From NCBI RefSeq assembly GCF_014230305.1, contig NZ_JACLAU010000001.1, positions 310,001-374,000 of the forward strand: a stretch of 64,000 bases of DNA, written 5' to 3'. The translations under genes were made by a program, and so were the position numbers. This document shows, piece after piece, positions 59,493-64,000 of this stretch (its first letter is position 1; the number at the start of each line of letters is the position of its first letter). The notes under the pieces are model-generated. The model had not been told where the DNA came from. It ran no database searches and saw only the letters and a program-made list of their open reading frames with translations. The stretch comes from Novosphingobium aerophilum. GTDB lineage: Bacteria > Pseudomonadota > Alphaproteobacteria > Sphingomonadales > Sphingomonadaceae.

Positions 59493-60461
59493 ATGACCGA
59501 GGCCGTACCGTTCATCCGGCCCGAGGTCGCCACCTTCCTCACCGCGTTCAACGCCAGACCTCGGCCGCCGATGAACGACGAGGGCATCCGCATGATGCGG
59601 CAGATCCCCCCCGAGCTGATGGCGCAGATGATGCAGGAGATCGAGCTGCCGCTGGGACCGCTGGCAGTCGACCGCGCCCTGGTCATTCCGGGGCCCGGCG
59701 GCGATCTGCCGGCGCGGCTGTTCGATGCCCGGGCCGAACGGGAACCTTCGCCGGTGGTGCTGTTTTTCCATGGTGGCGGCTTCGTCACCGGCAGCGTGGC
59801 GACCCATGCTCCGCTCGCCGCCGAGATTGCCCGCGCGCTCGATCTGCCGGTGGTCTCGGTCGAATACCGCCTGGCGCCGGAACACAAGTGGCCCGCCGCG
59901 CCGGATGATGCCGAGGCGGCAGCCCGGTGGATCGCGGCTAACGGAGCGGCCCTGGGCCGCGAGGTGGACGGGCTGGTGCTGAGCGGCGACAGCGCTGGCG
60001 GGACGCTGGCCCTGGTCACCGGGCTGGCGCTGCGCGATCGTCCGGCGGCCTGTCCGGCCCGGCTGTTGCTGGCGATCTACCCCATGGCCGACGCCTCGCG
60101 CCACTATCCGTCGCAGCAGCAGTTCGCCGATGGCTATGGCCTGTCGAGCCCGGACATGGCATACTACACGTCCGCCTATGCCCCCGATCCGCACAGCCCG
60201 CGCCACTCCGCGCTGGTCGCCGATCTGACCGGGCTTCCCCCAGTGGTGGTCGCCACCGCCTCGCTGGATCCGCTCCGCGATGGCGGACGCGCCCTGGTCG
60301 GCGCCCTCGCCCAGGCGGGCGTGCCGGTGGCGTTCCACGAGGCCCACGGATCGATCCACGGCTATGCCACGTACCGCCGCGGCATTCCTTCGGCCGGAGC
60401 GGACCTGGCCGCGGTGCTGGGCCTGGCCCGGGCCATGCTGGAACCGGGCGCGGCGGCCTGA
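59493..60461 (+). CDS. Alpha/beta hydrolase fold-3 esterase (HSL family)
   Basis: 322-aa esterase of the hormone-sensitive lipase family, cytoplasmic (no signal peptide). Oxyanion motif HGGG at 93-96, nucleophile elbow GDSAGG at 165-170 (Ser167), and candidate Asp259 and His289. It differs from the exported enzyme at 7856. It follows the Gfo/Idh gene by 34 bp and probably cleaves an ester or lactone of the pathway. Confidence 0.9.
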   Translation: MTEAVPFIRPEVATFLTAFNARPRPPMNDEGIRMMRQIPPELMAQMMQEIELPLGPLAVDRALVIPGPGGDLPARLFDARAEREPSPVVLFFHGGGFVTGSVATHAPLAAEIARALDLPVVSVEYRLAPEHKWPAAPDDAEAAARWIAANGAALGREVDGLVLSGDSAGGTLALVTGLALRDRPAACPARLLLAIYPMADASRHYPSQQQFADGYGLSSPDMAYYTSAYAPDPHSPRHSALVADLTGLPPVVVATASLDPLRDGGRALVGALAQAGVPVAFHEAHGSIHGYATYRRGIPSAGADLAAVLGLARAMLEPGAAA

Positions 60462-60487
60462 GGCCAGCCGGAGTCAGCTCCCCGGAA

Positions 60488-61282
60488 TCAGGCCTCGAAC
60501 CGCGGCGGGCGCTTGTCGCGCAGGGCCGCCACCGCCTCGGCATGATCGCGGCTCCGCACGGTCTCCGATTCCCACGCCAGACCCTGGTCCAGCACCAGCT
60601 CGGCGGTGCGCTTGAGCTCAAGATTGGTGAGTTGCTTGGTATAGCGGATCGCCATCTGGGCCCCTGCCAGCAGCCGCTCGCAGAAGGCCTCGACCGCGGC
60701 GTCGAGCTGATCGGCGGGCAGGCTGTGGTTGATCAGGCCCAGCTCGGCGGCGCGCGGTGCGGTGAGCAGCTCGCCGGTCAGCAGGAACTCCTTGGCCCGC
60801 GTCAGACCGATGCGCTGGGCCCAGACGATCGCCCCGCCATCGCCCGCGGCCAGACCGACCTGCACGTGCGGATCGCCGATCCGGGCCGTTTCGGCCGCGA
60901 AGATCACATCGCACAGCAGGGCCAGGGTGGCCCCAAGCCCCACCGCATGGCCGTTCATCCGGCAGATCACCGGCTTGGCGATATCGAGCAGGGTCAGCAC
61001 GATGGTCCGCGCGATGCGGACCTCGTGATCGAACCGTTCGGGCTCGGCGGCATTGCGGGCGATATGGTCCAGGTCTCCCCCGGCGGAAAAGGCGCGTCCG
61101 GATCCGGTCAGCAGCACCACGTCCGAATCCGGATCGTCGCGGGCGAAGTCCAGCGCGATCACCAGTTCATCGTGCAGGGCGAGGTTGAAGGCGTTGAGGC
61201 TGTCGGGCCGGTTCAGCGTGATCACCAGCAGCCGGCCGCGCCGGTCCAGCAGGATGGTATCGAGGCGGGGCGGTGTGCTCAT
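60488..61282 (-). CDS. Enoyl-CoA hydratase/isomerase (crotonase family)
   Basis: 264-aa crotonase: TLNRPDSLNAFNLALHDELV near the N-terminus, GSGRAFSAGGDLDHIA and NGHAVGLGATLALLCD oxyanion segments. The glutamate pair of standard hydratases is not conserved (one site reads LAAGDGGAIVWA), suggesting isomerase or hydrolase-like chemistry. It converges with the esterase and is divergent from the flavoprotein at 61413. Confidence 0.88.
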   Translation of the reverse strand: MSTPPRLDTILLDRRGRLLVITLNRPDSLNAFNLALHDELVIALDFARDDPDSDVVLLTGSGRAFSAGGDLDHIARNAAEPERFDHEVRIARTIVLTLLDIAKPVICRMNGHAVGLGATLALLCDVIFAAETARIGDPHVQVGLAAGDGGAIVWAQRIGLTRAKEFLLTGELLTAPRAAELGLINHSLPADQLDAAVEAFCERLLAGAQMAIRYTKQLTNLELKRTAELVLDQGLAWESETVRSRDHAEAVAALRDKRPPRFEA

Positions 61283-61316
61283 GCCCCTGGCATATCACGC
61301 AAGGGCGCGATTCCCA

Positions 61317-61388
61317 CTCCGCCCCGGCGATAAGGCCGCTGCCGGTTTCGGGGGGCCTTGTCTGGTCCGGGGCAGGGCGGTCTAACCG
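61317..61388 (+). promoter_or_regulatory. Promoter of flavoprotein gene 61413 with weak palindromic element
   Basis: CTCCGC-CCCG-GCGAT (61317-61331) keeps the CGC-N4-GCGAT core. It starts 41 bp before TTGTCT (61358-61363); after 17 bp comes TCTAAC (61381-61386). The -35 region TTGTCTGG is shared with the promoter at 58053. It fits the long-spacing class, though the left half-site is degenerate. Confidence 0.45.
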
Positions 61389-61412
61389 CACAATCCGGGA
61401 GAGAGGCGCGCA

Positions 61413-63086
61413 ATGGACGGATTCGACGAAACCTTCGATTGGGTCGTGGTCGGCAGCGGCGCCGGCTCGATGACCTCGGCGCTGGTCATGCGCCAGGCCG
61501 GCAAGAGCGTGCTGGTGCTGGAGAAGACCGGCTATGTCGGCGGCACCACGGCCAAGTCCGGCGGGGTGATCTGGGTGCCCAACAACCCCCTGATGCGGCA
61601 GGCCGGCGAACAGGACAGCACCGAGGCGGGGATCGCCTATCTCGAGGCGCTGGCCGAGAACCTGCCCGGATCGACCCCGGAAAAGCGCCGCGCTTATGTG
61701 GTCGAGAGCCAGAAGATGATCGACTTCCTGCTGGCCCAGGGCATCCCCCTGGCGCGCGGGGCCGATTTCTGGCCGGACTATTACGATGAGGTTCCGGGCG
61801 GCTGCAAGACCAGCCGGACCGTGACCGCGCGCTACTTCAACAAGGCCGAACTCGGCCCCGAATGGGCGGCCCGGCTGCGCCCCGGCTTCGTCAGCCAGCC
61901 GGCCATGCTGTCCGAGGGACTGAAGCTGGCCTGGGTCGGCAGGAGCTGGAAGATCAAGCTGCTGCTGCTGCGGATCGGCCTGCGGGTGATCGCCGGCAAG
62001 CTAACCGGCAAGCAATGGGTCTCGGCGGGGGCGGCCTTGCAGGGACGGCTGCTGAAGGCCGTGCTCGACGCCGGGGCCGACGTCCGGATCGACAGCCCGG
62101 TGCGCGAACTGGTGATCGCGGATGGCCGCGTCGCCGGGGTGATCGCCGAAAGCGGCGGCGAACGGCGCCGGATCGGGGCGCGCCTGGGCGTGCTGATCAA
62201 TGCCGGCGGGTTCGCGCAGAATCAGGCCATGCGGGACCGCTTCATGCCCGGCACCCGGGCCGAATGGTCGAACACGCCCGAAGGCGACACCGGCGACATG
62301 CATGCCGAGATGGAGCGGATCGGCGCGGCGCTGGGCCAGATGGACCAGATGGTCGGCTATCAGATGACGCGCATGCCGGGGTGGGAGCAGGCCTTCGTCA
62401 AGCCGCCCGCGCAGAGCCTGACCGGCAAGCCCGGGGCGATCCTGGTCGACCAGTCGGGCCAGCGCTACATGAACGAGGGCGGCAGCTATGAGCTGTACTG
62501 CCAGACCATGTTCGAACGGAACCGCACGGTCCCCGCCATTCCCAGCTGGGCGATCTTCGATGCGCGGTTTGCCCAGTCCTACCCCATCGCCGGGGTGCGA
62601 ATGGCGAAGATGCACCAGGTCTGGAAGGACAGCGGCTATCTGAAGGAGGCCGACACGATCGAAGGCCTGGCGGCGCAGATCGGGGTTCCTGCAGAAGCGC
62701 TGCAGGCGACGATCGCGCGCTGGAACGGCTTCGTCGATGCCGGCCACGACGCCGATTTCGGGCGGGGCGCGCGGGCCTATGACCAGTGGCTGGGCGATCC
62801 CTTCCTAAAGCCCAATCCCGCACTCGCCCGGATCGACCAGGCCCCGTTCTATGCGGTCGACGTGGTTCCGGGCGACGTTTCGACCTATGGCGGCGCGGTG
62901 ACCGACGCCCGGGCCCGCGTGCTGCGGCCCGACGGCTCGGTGATCGACGGGCTCTATGCCTGCGGCGTATCCAGCGCGAGCGTGATGGGCGGGGTCTATG
63001 TCGGGGCGGGGGCCAGCATCGGGCCTTCGCTGGCGTTCGGCTATGTTGCCGCCCGGCACGCGGCCGGGCTGGACAACAGCCTCTGA
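61413..63086 (+). CDS. FAD-dependent oxidoreductase, 3-ketosteroid-delta1-dehydrogenase-like
   Basis: 557-aa flavoprotein of the fumarate reductase/KstD family. The FAD motif VVGSGAGSMTSALV is at residues 12-25, GGTTAKSGGVIWVP follows, and the C-terminal YGGAVTDARARVLRPDG and MGGVYVGAGASIGPSLAFG complete the FAD site. Members desaturate ketosteroids or similar cyclic ketones. The family is clear, but a steroid substrate is not proven. GGAGAGAGG precedes the ATG. Confidence 0.86.
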   Translation: MDGFDETFDWVVVGSGAGSMTSALVMRQAGKSVLVLEKTGYVGGTTAKSGGVIWVPNNPLMRQAGEQDSTEAGIAYLEALAENLPGSTPEKRRAYVVESQKMIDFLLAQGIPLARGADFWPDYYDEVPGGCKTSRTVTARYFNKAELGPEWAARLRPGFVSQPAMLSEGLKLAWVGRSWKIKLLLLRIGLRVIAGKLTGKQWVSAGAALQGRLLKAVLDAGADVRIDSPVRELVIADGRVAGVIAESGGERRRIGARLGVLINAGGFAQNQAMRDRFMPGTRAEWSNTPEGDTGDMHAEMERIGAALGQMDQMVGYQMTRMPGWEQAFVKPPAQSLTGKPGAILVDQSGQRYMNEGGSYELYCQTMFERNRTVPAIPSWAIFDARFAQSYPIAGVRMAKMHQVWKDSGYLKEADTIEGLAAQIGVPAEALQATIARWNGFVDAGHDADFGRGARAYDQWLGDPFLKPNPALARIDQAPFYAVDVVPGDVSTYGGAVTDARARVLRPDGSVIDGLYACGVSSASVMGGVYVGAGASIGPSLAFGYVAARHAAGLDNSL

Positions 63087-63093
63087 CCCCGCC

Positions 63094-63384
63094 TCACGCC
63101 TGGGGGGTGGTGAACGACACCGGCCGGGTCAGCAGATAGGGGAGTTCGGGCGAGGCCAGCTTGGTCTGGCTGCCGTTGGCATGGATCAGCGTCACCCGCC
63201 CGACCCCCGGCGAGGCGACCGCGCCGACCACCGTATCGACCCAGGCATGCAGCGCCGCGCGCACCAAGGCGAGATCGTCGCCGCCGGTCGCGGCATGGCC
63301 CGCCGCCTCAAGTTCGGCCTCGAGCGATACCACCCGTTCCGCGGCCTGCTCGATCGCCTGCTCTGCGCTTGTCCTGTCGATCAT
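63094..63384 (-). CDS. Small hypothetical protein
   Basis: 96-aa protein from an ATG at 63384 (AAGGA upstream). Residues 1-30 are charged and could form a coiled coil (AEQAIEQAAERVVSLEAEL); the rest has WVDTVVGAVASPGVGRVTLI and a beta-like tail. I do not recognise a family. It converges with the flavoprotein gene with a 7-bp gap and is divergent from the E1 alpha gene, which supports its being real. Confidence 0.55.
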   Translation of the reverse strand: MIDRTSAEQAIEQAAERVVSLEAELEAAGHAATGGDDLALVRAALHAWVDTVVGAVASPGVGRVTLIHANGSQTKLASPELPYLLTRPVSFTTPQA

Positions 63385-63545
63385 CCGCAATCATCCTTGC
63401 TGTGGCGCCGTCTGGGCCGATGCTCTGCTACACCGCCGGGCCCGGCTCGGCCCCGGGGGCGGCCAAATATCGCCGTGGCGCGGTTGACCTGGCCGGGTCC
63501 CGAACGGACAGTGACCGCCAGATCCATCAGCCATCAGGGGATACC

Positions 63546-64000
63546 ATGGCCGTCCTAAGCAATGTCGCAAAGCCCGACAGCGCGGCGCTTGTCGACATCT
63601 ACCGCCGCATGCTCCGCGTCGAGCGCAACGACGACGCGATCCGCGCCTCGCTGCGCCGCGGGCGGCTGCAGATGCCCTATTACTCCGCCCGCGGGCAGGA
63701 GGTGATCCCGGCGACGATCTCGCACCTGCTCACCCAGGATGACCAGATCTGCACGATCTATCGCGGCATCCAGGACATGGTCGCCAAGGATATGCCGCTG
63801 AAGCCGCTGTGGGCGGAGATCGCCGGGCGGATCGACGGGACCTGCAAGGGCAAGGGCGGCCCGATGCACCTGACCTATCCGGACATGGGGATCATGGTCA
63901 CCACCGGCATCGTCGGTTCGTCCATGCCGATCGCCAATGGCCTCGCCTGGGCCGCCCAGCTCGACGGGTCCAAGCGGGTCGTGGTGGCCTACTTCGGCGA
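63546..64000 (+). CDS. 2-oxoacid (pyruvate/acetoin-type) dehydrogenase E1 component, alpha subunit (3' end outside window)
   Basis: The first 151 residues of a thiamine-diphosphate-dependent E1 alpha subunit: LVDIYRRMLRVERNDDAIRA, GQEVIPATISHLLTQDDQI, YRGIQDMVAKDMPL, GKGGPMHLTYPD and GIVGSSMPIANGLAWA. The glycine-rich G-x-V-G-x-S-x-P-x-A segment near the right edge is family-typical. It decarboxylates a 2-oxo acid and passes the acyl group to a lipoyl domain, perhaps the one encoded at 58112. TTGACC at 63484 may be its -35 box. Confidence 0.9.
   Translation, partial: MAVLSNVAKPDSAALVDIYRRMLRVERNDDAIRASLRRGRLQMPYYSARGQEVIPATISHLLTQDDQICTIYRGIQDMVAKDMPLKPLWAEIAGRIDGTCKGKGGPMHLTYPDMGIMVTTGIVGSSMPIANGLAWAAQLDGSKRVVVAYFG

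Noticed and set aside
61413..63086. Firm assignment as 3-ketosteroid-delta1-dehydrogenase and of the whole window as a steroid pathway
   Set aside because: The flavoprotein family has many substrates, and no other steroid-specific marker (for example a 4,5-dioxygenase or KshA/KshB pair) is seen. The steroid link is kept only as one possibility.
63468..63489. A further member of the palindromic-element set before the E1 alpha gene (TATCGC-CGTG-GCGCG)
   Set aside because: Only 16 bp separate it from the nearest -35-like TTGACC and no -10 fits the two spacing classes.

Overview
This is high-G+C DNA (about two thirds G+C by eye), densely packed and built of short operons on both strands. The gene content is a catabolic island for acyl-CoA-linked breakdown of a bulky lipid, alicyclic, terpenoid or steroid-like substrate. 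About eleven short-chain dehydrogenases (SDRs), four adenylate-forming CoA ligases, two acyl-CoA dehydrogenases (one a double-length fusion), three crotonases, two thiolase-fold proteins, two class III CoA-transferases, two aldehyde dehydrogenases, a P450 with its ferredoxin and a Rieske oxygenase sit with eight local regulators (four TetR, two IclR, two MarR). The protein styles and gene combinations suggest an alphaproteobacterium of the Sphingomonadales (Novosphingobium/Sphingobium-like). That placement is inference: there is no rRNA gene to confirm it. I saw no tRNA, rRNA, IS element, phage gene or CRISPR array.

Layout. 1-4115: SDR and acyl-CoA dehydrogenase, TetR plus thioesterase, IclR. 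4177-8962: CoA ligase, MaoC-like protein, membrane di-iron hydroxylase, exported esterase. 8987-15630 (mostly minus): ferredoxin-P450, sulfotransferase, and an SDR / zinc alcohol dehydrogenase / alkylsulfatase-like operon. 15778-18661: VOC protein, SDR, sugar-isomerase-like protein and a frameshifted SDR. 18667-22635 (minus): Rieske oxygenase, small proteins, MarR, aldehyde dehydrogenase. 22936-31446: two plus-strand operons (TetR-acuI-CoA ligase-SnoaL-SDR-EthD, then SDR-aldehyde dehydrogenase-TetR). 31468-35333 (minus): SDR, fused acyl-CoA dehydrogenase, crotonase. 35491-39122: DUF35, thiolase-like, DUF2889, amidohydrolase. 39184-48103 (mostly minus): amidohydrolase/IclR, CoA ligase, and a CoA-transferase/ligase operon. 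48355-55095: SDRs, a 28-residue membrane peptide, thiolase/MarR and a reductase. 55122-63086: acid phosphatase, MFS transporter, CMD protein, a free-standing lipoyl domain, Gfo/Idh oxidoreductase, esterase, crotonase and a KstD-like flavoprotein. 63546-end: start of a 2-oxoacid dehydrogenase E1 alpha gene.

How it may work. Import and ester cleavage (MFS, esterases) would feed oxygenation (P450, Rieske, di-iron hydroxylase), oxidation of alcohols and aldehydes (SDRs, ADH, ALDHs), CoA activation (ligases, CoA-transferases) and beta-oxidation or retro-aldol cleavage (acyl-CoA dehydrogenases, crotonases, thiolase, DUF35/Ltp2-like pair). A sulfotransferase and an alkylsulfatase-like hydrolase suggest a sulfated intermediate.

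The most striking observation is regulatory. A near-palindrome of the form AATCGC-N4-GCGAT recurs upstream of at least eleven promoters. It starts 30-31 bp or 41-42 bp before the -35 box, two spacings that differ by one helical turn. This looks like a shared activator regulon tying the separate operons together. It was found by eye and needs a genome-wide motif test.
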